Source: Lepidodermella squamata | Taxonomy: Eukaryota; Gastrotricha | Assembly (NCBI GenBank): GCA_047495785.1 | Contig: JBLDXI010000007.1 | Coordinates: forward strand, 1,798,001 to 1,862,000 | Reading direction: 5' to 3' | DNA: 64,000 nt | Part shown: piece by piece, positions 52,874 through 64,000 of the stretch | Layout of the letters: every line of letters begins with the position of its first letter | Position numbering within the stretch: the first letter of the stretch is position 1 | Program-made: the position numbers and the translations under genes | The notes under the pieces: model-generated | What the model was told of the DNA's origin: nothing | Database searches by the model: none | The model's input: the letters and a program-made list of their open reading frames with translations, nothing else

Positions 52874-53302
52874 ATTGTACAAACTTCGGTAAACTTGGTT
52901 AATTAAAATATCACTAAAATGTAGAAAATGAAAGCTACAAATTGATGCAAACAGGAATACAACGGGATGAAACCTCACAACCAATGGCTTCGAAACCTAG
53001 GATCATTGAATTATCCGTCTAAGCTAGAAGCATCATAACAACGCATACCTGGCTATCAAACAATTCCTTAATGGTAAATAAGAAGAAATATCAGTTTAAA
53101 CTTTGCAATCACCACCGAAGACATAGTTGTTCAGCCTTCAAATGAAATGTCACCCTTGGATTCACTATCGACAACAAGCTCGCCTTCAAAAAGTCTACTA
53201 TGCTGCTGACTCTCAGGAAAGTAGACCGTTGTTCAGCGAAACGACCTGCGCGACGCACGGCAACAGGGATCCGTTGTCGGAACGCCTTTTGCGTCGGAAT
53301 AA
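52874..53302. other. Upstream region of the PP2A subunit gene
   Basis: Probably holds the missing first exon(s) of the PP2A subunit on the - strand and the start of the decayed transposon sequence. I could not fix an exon here with confidence. Confidence 0.35.
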
Positions 53303-53434
53303 TTCGGCGATTACTGTGAAAGGGAAAGCATCAAGCACAGCACGATCGCCCATTACAGTCTCAGGGCGAATGACGAGGCAGAACGGTTCGTTGAGACTTT
53401 AAAACAATTCCTGAATACCCAAGTAGCGTCATAA
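53303..53434 (+). pseudogene. Relic of a Gypsy-type retroelement integrase
   Basis: The frame contains IKHSTIAHYS followed by ANDEAERFVETLKQFL, the conserved C-terminal part of the integrase catalytic core, where the Glu of AERF is the last residue of the DDE triad. A stop precedes it (~53300) and the frame ends at 53432-53434. The upstream catalytic Asp residues are not recognisable in one frame. A short dead fragment. Confidence 0.55.
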
Positions 53435-53576
53435 TTCAATAAGGTGAGTAGCGGCACGCTGAAATATTATTCCATTTCTTAACACCATTTAAATGCAATG
53501 AATGAATTCAGCACAGCCATTTTGCGGCTGAAATCCAGCAGCTGGCTACCCATGAAACCCGCAAACGCTCTTACTT

Positions 53577-54003
53577 GTGCAGAATTGTCTCGTTAGGTGC
53601 TTTTCTTCTCTACCTCTACCAATGGCTCAAGGCATCGTTTATGATGAGGGCGAATTAACAGCCGACGCGGTTGAAATTTTAGCCCCAGCTGTGAAATCTA
53701 AACTTGAGGTCTCCGTACCAACTGTTGTCGCCAACTCTTGGCTGACCCAACTCTTGGCTGACCCTTGTACGAAGAAACTTATGCGTTTTACCGCCGATTT
53801 CCCGAGGTTCTGAGGGTGCATAAAATAGGTTCTACAATTCTGAAATACTGCTTGACAGATAGTTTTCCGTCCCTCCTCACGGCGTGCAGACTATTTCTTA
53901 CATTACCGGTAACTACTGCCGAAAACGAGCGCAGTTTTTCCCGTCTGAAATTGATTAAAAATTACCTTCGAACCCAACTGGGGCAACATTTCCCCAATAG
54001 GTA
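53577..54003 (+). pseudogene. Relic of a hAT transposase (C-terminal dimerisation region)
   Basis: Two overlapping frames (53577-53813 and 53765-54004). The second holds the hAT dimerisation signature: FPSLLTACRLFLTLPVTTAE, ERSFSRLKLIKNYLRTQLGQ, then stops before the usual LALLSIE. The catalytic core is missing and the frame is broken. The relic may belong to the family that mobilised the 8-bp-duplication MITE at 22165-22573. Confidence 0.75.
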
Positions 54004-54742
54004 GTGACACTCTCATCTCGCATCTATCACTAGAGTCATTTTAGAATTCGATAGAACAATCCTAAGCTGATTCACAACTTAATTGAGATAATTAGACGTT
54101 GGTCGGAAGCTTTGAGCGTAGATAAAAGTTGCTTCCTAATCTATGTCCTCGATTTACCAGGGTTTATTTTCGGGCCATTTTTGGCATAAAGATTTTAGGC
54201 TAACTATTTTCATTTCCCGCGTGAATTCAAATCGGTAAATTAAGACTGTATAAATTATTACTTTTTAGCAAATATATATTTCTGAGTGATTAATTTTATT
54301 TTTAGGTGAAGGTGAACTGAATGGTAAAGGCTGATGCTGGCTCTCAGCTCGTTCCTAGTCCACCATGATCTCGAAAAAACGACGCGGCTGATGCAAACAC
54401 GGCTGAGTGGACTACAGGCCTACGTTTACCGGTACCTTCCATGCTTTGCGTGCGCAAGTGTAACATGCCTGGCAACCAAGCCAAATTTACCTGTTTCATG
54501 TCAGTTTTTTTGGCACAAGTGCGGAAATGCATACCTGTCAGGTGCATGCCGGAACCCCACATACGAATTTGTGACTTGGTCGTCTCTGTTACTCCTCACC
54601 GTAACATGCATTATGGCAGCCTTGATTTGAGATTTCTCTTCAATTCTACTATACATTTTTTATTTTCAAGAGACATGCTTCATGCTTTGTTCCGCACTCG
54701 CTGTACAATTTCTTATTCATTCTTCATGTTTAGGGTGTTATA
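54004..54742. other. Region upstream of the MASK gene
   Basis: Contains overlapping open frames on both strands at 54334-54743 without recognisable domains; probably the MASK promoter and 5' UTR, perhaps with non-coding first exons. Confidence 0.4.
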
Positions 54743-57700
54743 ATGAAGGTAGCTTCTGGGGCTGATTCAAAAACTGCAGCCGAAGAAGCCGGAAAGAAAG
54801 CATTGGCTAAACGTGTTAAAGTTTTTCGTAATAGTGAAGGCACACTGCAGCCTAAATCCGTCTCTCGCGATAGTCGCAAGCGCCCTGCTGACTCGAATTT
54901 TTCAGATTGTGCTGCTGTTGGTGTAAGATTCATGAATCTTGGCGCTTTTAAGGTGCTCAATCATACCTTTTTTCGTTTTTAGACAAACAGCGAAAGGGGC
55001 GACTCGTCGGATAGTGTTCATTATGTCATTCCCCAGCTTCTGCCGAATCCTACGCGATTAGGTGAAATGCTGGCGATGAAAGGTATGTCAAACTATTCTA
55101 CATCGCTTTCAACATCTAGCGATTGGTTTACTTATTTTATAGCCATCGATAGTGTTCCTGCCGAGAGTTTCCTAAATTGCTTCCAGCAGATGATTGATCA
55201 GGCTAACGCTACAGCCCTCGCCTCTGATGCCGAAGCGCATAATCATGATAACTGTTTTCCCGAGGCAGCTGAAAGCGACCTCAATGCTTTGAGAACATTT
55301 CTTGAGTGCCAAGGTCCGCATGAAGAAAGCGACTCTCTCCTCGTCCTCGCAAGTTCTGCAGGTTGTTATGAGCTTGTTCATGTAAGCGTTTAGTCACCAA
55401 TGATGAATCGAAGCAGTCATCATTTTTTCATTTTCAGGTATTACTTGACATGAGGCAACCTGTGGATGACCGAGGAGCCAAAGGTGACCTTACTCCTCTA
55501 ATGGCTGCCGCTAGTGGTGGCCATGAAGAAATCGTTCGCCTTCTACTTCAGCACCTCGCAAATCCGAATCTTCAAACTCTAAATGGTGATACCGCGCTTC
55601 ACATAGCGGCTAAAGCGGGTCATGAGGGCATTGTGAAGGCTCTTATCGAAGCTGGTGCCGATTTAGAGAAGCAGAATGAAAGCGGCCACACTCCATTGAT
55701 GGATGCTGCGGGCGCTGGTCATTTATCGCTATGCCGAGCGCTTGTGGAAGCCGGAGCGGGCGTCAACGCTCATTCCGACGACTACAAAGAAAGTGCCCTC
55801 ACCCTCGCGGCCTACAAAGGCCACATCGAAGTTGTGCGGTATCTTTTAGACGTTGGCGGTGCCGACCCTGAGCATCGAGCCGAAGAATTGCATACGGCTC
55901 TGATGGAAGCTTCCATGGACGGCCACACCGACGTGGCGCGGCTTCTAATCGATCGAGGTGCGCAAGTCAACATGCCGCCTGATAGCTTCGAATCGCCTTT
56001 AACCCTCGCTGCCTGTGGTGCCCACATCGAACTAGCCAAACTGCTCCTCGAGCGCAACGCAAATGTCGACGAAGCTAACGACGAAGGTTACATGCCTTTG
56101 ATGGAAGCGGCTCGAGAGGGCCATGTCGATATGGTTAAGCTGTTACTTGAGCATGGCGCGAATGTCAACGCGCAAGCTGAGGAGACGCAAGAAACCGCCT
56201 TAACACTCGCATGCGGCTCCGGTTATCTCGACGTTGTTGAAACGTTGATTGAAGCCGGCGCTAATATCGAACTAGGCCCGTCGACCCCGCTCATGGAAGC
56301 GAGTCAAGAGGGTCATGAAGAAATCGTGAGGTATCTTCTGAAAATGAAGGCAAATGTCAACGCCAAGTCGGTGAACAACGATACGGCCTTCACGATGGCG
56401 TGCGAGAATGGCCATACTAGCGTTGCGGAGTTATTATTGGCGCATGGTGCTGAGATCGAGCACGAATCCGAGGGCGGCCGGACTCCGTTGATGAAGGCTG
56501 CTCGAGCGGGACATGTGCAAACCGTGCGTATGTTGATTGCTAAGGGGGCTTCCGTGAACCGGACTACATCAAACGGTGAACATAACGTCCTTTCAATCGC
56601 GTGTTATGGCGGTCATTACGAGGTGGTGAAGACTCTTTTGAGCCACGGAGCGGACCCAACTTTCAAGCTGAAGGACGGTTCGACGATGATAATCGAGGCG
56701 GCTAAGGGTGGTCATATGAAGATTGTTGAGTTGCTTTACAGCTACCCGGAGGGGATGGCTGGCTTAGCGGCCCAGCAACAGTTGCAACAACAACAAGAGG
56801 GTATTGAAACACCTTTCGTGCCAACTCTACCACCGCCTCCGTTGCCTCCCATGCCAGCGCCTTCGGTTGATCAAAAGAAGCAAACCGCGAAAAGAACTGG
56901 CGGTGCGCCGCAACCGAATAAGACCTCGACATCGACCCCGCCTCCTGCGCCTCCACCTCCGCCTGTACCGCCTCAACTTCCCATCGTGCCTCTATCGTCT
57001 GCCGTCGACCCGGCAATGTGGGGTGCCTTGCGGTTGGACCTGGCGCAGCCTGGTGGTGAAACCGTGCCTATTTCGTTGGAAAACGTCGTTACTCCGATCG
57101 ACCCGGCGCAGCAGCAACAACTCGCTGCCATCGTATCGTACCCCGGCGGTGCCAACGCGGCGGCAACCCAGGCCGTCATTATGCCTATCGCAACGACTAC
57201 CACCTTCCAATTGCAATTTAGCTCCACGCAAGCGACGGCGGGTGGCGAAACCGTGGGAGTCGTCCCACCGCCGCAACTCTTCCTGTCGCCTCCACCCGGC
57301 GCTGATTCGTCCTCGCAAGGCGGCGACTCGGACAGCTCGAGCCGGAAAGGCTCAATTTCCGACGAAGACCTCAAAAAACAGCATCCTTTCTATTCTCAGG
57401 TAAGATTTTAAATTTTGACCCAATTATTTAAGACATGGATACTGAAATAATCGTATTACAGTAAACAATTTATTTACGCTTTGTGCAACGGCGCCATAGT
57501 TGGCCGAAATTTTGAAGACGCTCTTTTATTTGAGTCTTAAATGATATTTGCTCTGAGCAAAACCAGGAAAAATGAAAAGATGTTAAAATGTCTTAAAATT
57601 ATTAAGCTGGGTGTTATAATATATTTTTCTGAATTTTAACAGGGATTGCTACTGACGACCTCTGGCGGTAATTCGACGGTGGTCGAATCGAACCAGCCCC

Positions 57701-60700
57701 TCTACATCGGCGTGACGCACACCGGGCAGCATTTGCTGATCGGTTCGCAGAACAACCAGCAAGTCGTCCTCGGCATCGTGGGAAATCCGCCCACGGGCGT
57801 GCCACCCGGCACTACACCCACCACCGCGACTCTGATACCGGCCACATCGTTACCAAGTGGAGCCCTTCAAGCCCCGCTTCCGGTCGCTATCCAACCGCCG
57901 CCGGTAGTACCGGCAATCGCCGCTCCACCACCTACCCCGCCTGCCTCGAGCACTCAGGTGACACATACCATCAATGTCACTACAACGAGTGTCAGTGTCA
58001 GTGCAACCTCGACTTCGTCTACCACCACCACCTCGACGTCAAATTCGTCCGAGTCGTCGGTAACATCGGCGAGTTCTAGCACCGCAAGCAACAGCAAACC
58101 GGCCAAATCAGCGAAATCGTCTTCGTCACAGCAGCAGCTGCAACCTCAAACCTCGTCGCACGCCGGCTGTCCCCGGCACCCGCACGCAAATCTCGCCGAT
58201 TTGCCTTCGATCCTCGAAAAGTACTTCAAATCCGAGCAGAACCCGGAATTACTGTCGAAATTCATCGAAGAAGCGGCGCAATGCCCGGAGGGTCGCGTGT
58301 TGAAAGAGCGAATGGCTGCGTTGTTGCGGCGGCCGAAAGCGTCGTCCACCACCCAACCTCCGCAAACTCTACCGAATAACGACCAAACGTCAGATATCGA
58401 CGCGGTCGCCCTCGCCTCGCCTAATGTCGCCCTACCGCCGGAACAGCCGAATAACACCAGGGTTGCTTCGCCGGCCGCTGCTGCCGCCGTTGCAGCCGCA
58501 GCCGCCGCAGCTGCTGCCCAGACCCTGCAAGCCTGCCCGCCCCCGCTAATCGACCTGAATGCGCAGACTGAGTCGAATCACGACACCGCCCTAACCCTGG
58601 CATGCGCTGGTGGTTACGTGGATCTGGTCAAATACCTGATCGACAATGGTGCCGATATCGAACATCGCGATAAAAAAGGCTTCACTCCGTTAATTCTCGC
58701 GGCTATGGCTGGTCATACGAACGTGTGTAAACTTCTTCTCGACCACGGCGCCAAAATCGAAGCCGAGGCTGAGCGGACGAAAGACACAGCTCTATCCCTC
58801 GCCTGCTCAGGCGGCCGCTTCGAGGTTGTTCAACTCCTCCTCGAATACGGCGCGAATAAAGAGCATCGCAACGTCTCCGACTACACGCCGTTGAGTTTGG
58901 CAGCTTCGGGCGGCTTTTGCCAGATTATCAAGCTGCTGCTGGACCACGGCGCTGAAATCAACTCGCGAACGGGTAGCAAACTCGGCATTTCGCCCCTTAT
59001 GTTGGCGTCGATGAACGGCCACACTGCAGCCGTTAAAATGCTACTCGAAAATCGTTGTGACGTGAACGCGCAAATCGAAACCAACCGCAACACAGCCTTA
59101 ACTCTTGCTTGCTTCCAGGTAAATAAAAAATCCTCCTTAAAAATATTATTTTCAATATTTTGTAATTTAGGGCCGTCATGAAGTCGTTCAATTGCTCCTT
59201 GAGCATGGCGCTAACATCGAACATCGTGCCAAGACCGGCCTCACCCCTCTCATGGAAGCCGCTTCTGGCGGTTATGTCGAGGTCGGAAAAATCTTGATCG
59301 CTCACGACGCTGAGGTGAACGCTCAGCCTGTCCCGTTGTCGCGCGATACGACTCTCAACATCGCTGCGGATAAAGGCCACGCGCTATTCGTCCAGCTGCT
59401 GCTCGAACACGGCACGCTGGTTGATGTGAAGAACAAGAAGGGATGTTCGCCTCTGTGGTTGGCTTGCAACGGCGGCCATCTCGACGTTGTGAAACTGCTC
59501 GTGGCGGCTGATGCCGATGTGAATTCTGATGACAATCGCAAGATTTCATGCCTGATGGCCGCGTTCAGGCGAGGCCACGTCAAGGTCGTGAATTACCTCG
59601 TCAACTACGTCAAACAGTTCCCGTCGGACCAGGAGTGTGAGCGTTATATGACCACGTTGACTGACCAGGAACTCCTCAACAACTGCCGCAAGTGCCTTGA
59701 AATTATCGGCCAGGCTAAGGAGCAGCAGGCGCTTGAAGCGTCACGAAATGCGAAACAGCTGCTTGAAATTATTGAAATTGAGAAAAAGCGCGAGGAAGCG
59801 AAACAGGCGAAGAAACGCGAGAAGCGTAAGCGGAAAAAGGATAAGCAAAAGGGCCCGGCCAAGGCGGTCGCTGCCACGTCGCAAAAGACAGGCCGCGACA
59901 CCCCCGACACTCAGTCCTACAGCGAAGATGATCGATCGCCTGAGAGGTCGACTCAGTCGACGAAAGAGGTCCAGCAGAAGTTGCGGGAGCTTGAAATTAC
60001 GGCGAAGAACAATGCCGCGAAGCAACGGGCTTCGTCCGAGTCGAGTGAGGCGTCGAGTCTAGCCGATGACGACCAGCCCGAGGTGGCTGCGCCCGTTCAA
60101 GTCGCTACCACAAGCCGAGTTCCGCCTCAAAACAGCCACCAATCCAGGGGCCAGGCATCGAATCGCGTTCCTGTCCAGGAGATTGAGCTAGTCGAGGAAG
60201 TTCTGATCGAAGAAGCGCCGGCTAATGGCAAAACTTCGAAGCAGCAGGCGAAAAAGGGCGGAAAACAGGTTAGTAACGCAAATTTAATTTTAAGCTGGAT
60301 TTTTATTTTTAAGTTTTTTCAGAAGCAGCAACAACCGGCGAAACAACCTCAGAAGGAGATGGCTAAACGGTCCTCGCCACCTCCGCCTCAACAATCCAAC
60401 AACTTCCCACCTCCTCTTCTGCAGCCGAAATCGGGTCAAAACGAATCGCGGTCGTCTGCATCGGCGACTTCGACCCGCGCGACAGTCACGACTACGTCAA
60501 CATCGTCGACCCCAACCGTTCCAGCGGTTGTCGCATCTTCCTCGTCTACCAATCAATCGGGCGTCTCAAGTCAAGTCAACTCGGCCCAGAAAACCGGGCA
60601 GGTCCAGACCAACCCGACTACTCCGAACAGCAAGCCGGTTGGCAAGGTTTTGCCGACTATTTCAGCGGCCGCTGCTGTTATTACCAGTACTACTTCGTCG

Positions 60701-63700
60701 AAGTCACCCGGCAGAACTCCGGTTAAGGACGCGACTGCTCAGCAGGAGACTGTCGGCTGGCGAGAGGTTAAACGCAGTCAAACTTCGGGTAAAGTGCCTA
60801 TCAATCCGAAAATTGTTGTGCCCGCTCATGTTGTGAGTCGACTGATCGGCCGCCAGGGTGCTAATATCAAGAAGATTCGCGACCTCTCCGGCTCGAGTGT
60901 TCAAGTCGATCGGATCAGCGATGATACGAACGACCATATCGCCACCTTGAAAGGCACACCGCAACAAATGGCGATGGCTGAGTATTTGATTCGATCGGTC
61001 ATCGAAGAGCCGGGTATTGACGTCACCGGGTTAGCTGCGAAGTATCCGGACTATTTGAAGGCGACCGGGCAGAGTGAACCTCCGGCCCAACCGCCAGCTC
61101 AGCCTGCCCCGGCAACGACTAACGCCACGGCGACGACTAACCAGACCACTCAGCAGCAACAGGGATCGAAACCGAATGCTAATTCGACGCAACAGGCGGC
61201 TCAAACGGCTTCGAATGCTAATCGACCTTTGGCCTTTGCCTCCGTTGTCTCGGGCGGGTCGTCCGGGTCTGCGGCTACCACCCCGTCGACGGCTGCACCG
61301 CATTTTGGCGATAAACCAGCTTTGGACTACGTTTCCGTCGCTTCGAAAGCGGCGAGTGGTGGCACTTCGTCTGCCACGTCGACCACAACAGCCGCGTCGA
61401 ATTCAACCGGCGGAACCGGGATTCGACCCCTGTTCCAGCAACAACAGTCTATTACTGGGTCAGGGCAGAATCAAGGGCCGAACGCTTCGATTTCTGCGAC
61501 ATCGGTCGTTTCAGTCGGATCCAGTGGGTCGAACGCGTCCCCGGGCGAGCCGCTAGTTTCGCCGAGAAATATCGATATCCCAACGAAGCAACAAGCTCAA
61601 GTTGCTGTGGTTGCGTCTAACAGCCAAAACCAGATGCAGCAACAACAGGTTTCGCCGTTGATTCAACAACAGTACGAAGCACAGCAGTCTCAGCAACAAC
61701 AGCAGCAATTACAGCAACAACTGCAGAACCAGCAAACGCTGACCCAGCAACAGCAACAAGCCGCGCAGGAGTACTCACTGTTCTCCAGCGGTCTTGCCTC
61801 GAGCGGGTTCAGTTTATTCGGCGGACCGCCGAACCTTGTCGGAACGTCCCTATTCACGTCGCAGCAACGTCAACAGCAGCAACAAGCGCAAAACCAGGCG
61901 AATGCTAGCAATGATTTCGCAACTGTGGCTGCTGGTCGTCAACAGCAGCAGGTCAATCAGTTGGCGTATGTTCTGCAGCAGCAGCAACAACAGGCGCAAA
62001 ACTCGCCGGGTAAGGCGTTGCAACCGGGAGATTACGACCAGAATTTCTCGCAGAACGGCCCGTACGACCCGCATCGCGCCGATCACGTGTCGCAACAGCA
62101 ATTGACCGAAATCGCTGCGGCGATGTTGAGTGCCTCGAACAGTATGGTGGGCAGCAATAACGGTAACGGCCATTTCAATCAACAGCCCAGGCAGCACATC
62201 AGCCCGCCTCAACCCGGGCAGAGTGCTAATTCGCTGTCGCCGGCCACCCCGCCGCCATCCGCTGCGTCTGGCTCGACGCCGTTGATTCTGCCGTCGACAC
62301 CCTCGCGAAACCAGTTGCCGCCGATGATGCCGCCGCAGTTGGCTGGTCTGCATCAAATGCAGCAGTTGGCCGCGTTTGGTTCGGCGAGCAAGCCGGTCGT
62401 CAACTCGGCGATGAGCGACGTCTCGATGGCGCTCGGTTTGCCGAAAATCGACTCGGCGCTGAATCCTGATGTGCCGGTTTTCACGCCATCGACCCGCAAT
62501 GATTCGAACTCGATGAACCAGGCTGTTGCGCCCACGAATAGCCTACCAGCTATGCTGCGCCAGCAACAACAGCAACAACAACAACAACAACAGCAGCAGC
62601 AGCAGCAACAACATCAGCAACAGCAACAGCAGCATCAACAGCAACAACTGAGCAATTTGAACATTTCTCAGGTAAAAACTCGGTTTTTCTGATATTTTAA
62701 GGTGGAATTTTTGAATATTGACATTTTTTAACGTTTTCTTTCTTCTTGTGTCTTACAGGCTGCTTTGAATCAATTGAGTCAATTGACTGGTATGGCTAAC
62801 CAGCAACGTATGATGCAGCAACAGCAACAACAACAGCAGCAGCAGGCTCCTCATCAGCAGCAACAGCCTAGCCAGCCACAACCGCCTCAAATGCCGTCCC
62901 ACTTTCAAATGCCAGCGCAATCTGCGCCCGTTCAAAACAACGATATGAACCAAAACAATCGAATTCCGCCGTGGTTTGCTCAGCAAATGGCGCCGCCGCC
63001 GACGCAGCAAATGGGCCCGTACGGCCGCGTGCCACCACCTCCGCCGCAACAGCAGCAGCCCGGTCCGAATTCAATGGACCAGTCGCACTTCGCGCAGCAA
63101 CAGCAGAACCAGTTCAACGCGGCTCGCCACTTCCAGCAACAGCAGCAACAACAGCAGCAACAACAACCGCCGCAGCCACAACGGTCTAAACTCGGCGATT
63201 TCATCGCACCAGGTGCGCCGGGCTTCATGCCTCCGTTTGGGCCTGGCATGCCGCCGCCGCCTGATTTCGCCGGGCCGGCTATGCCATCTCCAATGAAGTT
63301 CGTCGACTCAACCGCAGGATCGAATAAAATGGCGGATTTCTTCGCCATGTCGCGGGGTCGTCCGATGCCGCAAATGCCGCCGCCGCATCAAATGCCGGAA
63401 CCCGGCTACGGAATGGACCAGCAGCAGCAGGTTCCGCCGCAGCAACAGCCGCCAATGTGGTCGGGCGACGGCTCAGGGCTCGGCGGGATGCAGTCGCCCT
63501 TCGATTTGAACGCAGCTGATGCCCTCGGTCGCTATGGCATGGGCATGCCGTCCCACATGACGGGTAGGGTGCCTCAGCCTCAACAGCAAAATAATATGAT
63601 GTTCGATTTGGGCCGATCGGTCGATCAGGTATGACATTTGATCCATCAAATTGCATTATTCTTTAATTGCTGTTTTTTAATTCAGCAGTGGCAAGACAAC

Positions 63701-63703
63701 TAA
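54743..63703 (+). CDS. ANKHD1: MASK/ANKHD1 orthologue: ankyrin-repeat and KH-domain protein (nine exons)
   Basis: Exons 54743-54922, 54983-55082, 55143-55381, 55438-57399, 57643-59118, 59171-60268, 60323-62671, 62759-63628, 63686-63703; 2763 residues. Ankyrin array 1 (~188-620) has about 13 repeats, array 2 (~1137-1466) about 10. A Lys/Arg-rich segment (KKREKRKRKKDK, ~1520) follows, then one KH domain (~1845-1915) with the GXXG loop GRQG (SRLIGRQGANIKKIRD). The rest is low-complexity: Ser/Thr/Ala-rich linkers and long Gln tracts (~2430 onward). MASK proteins are large scaffold/RNA-binding factors acting in receptor-tyrosine-kinase and Hippo (Yorkie/YAP) signalling. The intron 60269-60322 is 54 bp without an in-frame stop, so it can be misread as coding. 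The start at 54743 is the first ATG of the open frame; upstream non-coding exons are possible. Confidence 0.93.
62552..62650 (+). repeat. CAG/CAA trinucleotide tract (polyglutamine)
   Basis: About 100 bp of CAG/CAA with a few CAT, coding a Gln/His tract in MASK. Further Gln runs lie at 62815-62870 and 63130-63180. Mixed CAG/CAA codons should limit slippage. Confidence 0.85.
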
Positions 63704-64000
63704 GTCGGGTCGGGTGAATGCCAATAAACAAGTTTCTTTTACCTGGTTCTTGCGGTAGTAATCAACAGCTGAAAAGGAATTGCATACTAAACAACGTTTT
63801 CTTTGTTCAATGCTAATCGTTCTCCAGTGGAATTATAAATTCTCTCTTTACGTTGTTATATTTTCTTTCTCTCTCTCTTCTCTCTCTCACGTTGGCGGGA
63901 TACGTAGAAAGCACACGAAACAGTGACGCGTTGGATCTTATCCGTTCATTTCACTATAATGATGCTCTAGTTGAGTTGCATGCGGTTGAACGACGACAAA
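63704..64000. other. 3' flank of the MASK gene with a CT-rich tract
   Basis: Presumed 3' UTR, including a pyrimidine tract of TC repeats (~63863-63890). No further gene starts before the window ends. Confidence 0.5.

Noticed and set aside
53127-53402. Open frame of ~91 codons on + as a gene
   Set aside because: It overlaps the integrase relic in another frame and has no domain of its own.
54334-54743. Overlapping open frames on both strands before MASK
   Set aside because: No domain in any frame; position fits the promoter and 5' UTR of MASK.

Overview
This window is nuclear DNA of a small, compact-genome invertebrate animal. Genes lie on both strands, and most introns are 48-60 bp with GT...AG ends and T-rich acceptors. 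AATAAA signals sit shortly after several stop codons, and there are metazoan-only families: GABA-B-like receptors, MASK/ANKHD1, PPP2R3C and SLC35D. The sigma-type glutathione transferases, CYP3-clan P450s, gene density and intron size suggest an ecdysozoan. My first guess is a tardigrade and a nematode-like animal is the alternative; the sequence alone does not settle it. No rRNA, tRNA or CRISPR was recognised.

Layout. (1) 1.0-19.3 kb: five tandem same-strand genes for class C GPCRs of GABA-B-receptor type, each with a signal peptide, a periplasmic-binding-like ectodomain and seven membrane segments. Four are intronless and the first has one 50-bp intron. An apparently intact PIF/Harbinger DNA transposon (9648-13308, TAA target duplication, 21-bp identical terminal repeats, transposase plus MADF/SANT-like protein) is inserted between the third and fourth genes. 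(2) 20.6-21.6 kb: a 332-residue metallothionein-like protein with about 96 cysteines in 14 half-modules, with a perfect heat-shock element about 100 bp upstream. (3) 22.1-23.7 kb: two adjacent foldback elements, one with an 8-bp target duplication, the other carrying the same 74-codon ORF in both arms. (4) 24.2-31.9 kb: two paralogous P450 genes on + flanking a class A GPCR gene on -. (5) 32.1-35.9 kb, -: a 23-exon gene for a three-domain trypsin-like polyprotease whose middle domain has lost the catalytic histidine. (6) 37.6-38.4 kb: a terminal-inverted-repeat element. (7) 39.8-51.1 kb: five sigma-like GST genes on -, interspersed with a secreted acidic hypothetical protein, an SLC35D-type nucleotide-sugar transporter and a 60-residue cysteine-rich protein. 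(8) 51.4-52.9 kb, -: PP2A regulatory subunit PPP2R3C. (9) 53.3-54.0 kb: relics of a Gypsy-type integrase and a hAT transposase. (10) 54.7-63.7 kb, +: a nine-exon MASK/ANKHD1 orthologue (2763 codons; 13 + 10 ankyrin repeats and one KH domain).

Exon-intron structures were worked out by hand from splice signals, reading-frame continuity and comparison between paralogues; all of them close in frame. Starts are ATG codons; several longer open frames begin at TTG or GTG and were trimmed. Functionally the window combines a lineage-expanded receptor array (possibly chemosensory, inferred only) with detoxification and stress genes (P450s, GSTs, metallothionein) and conserved housekeeping regulators.
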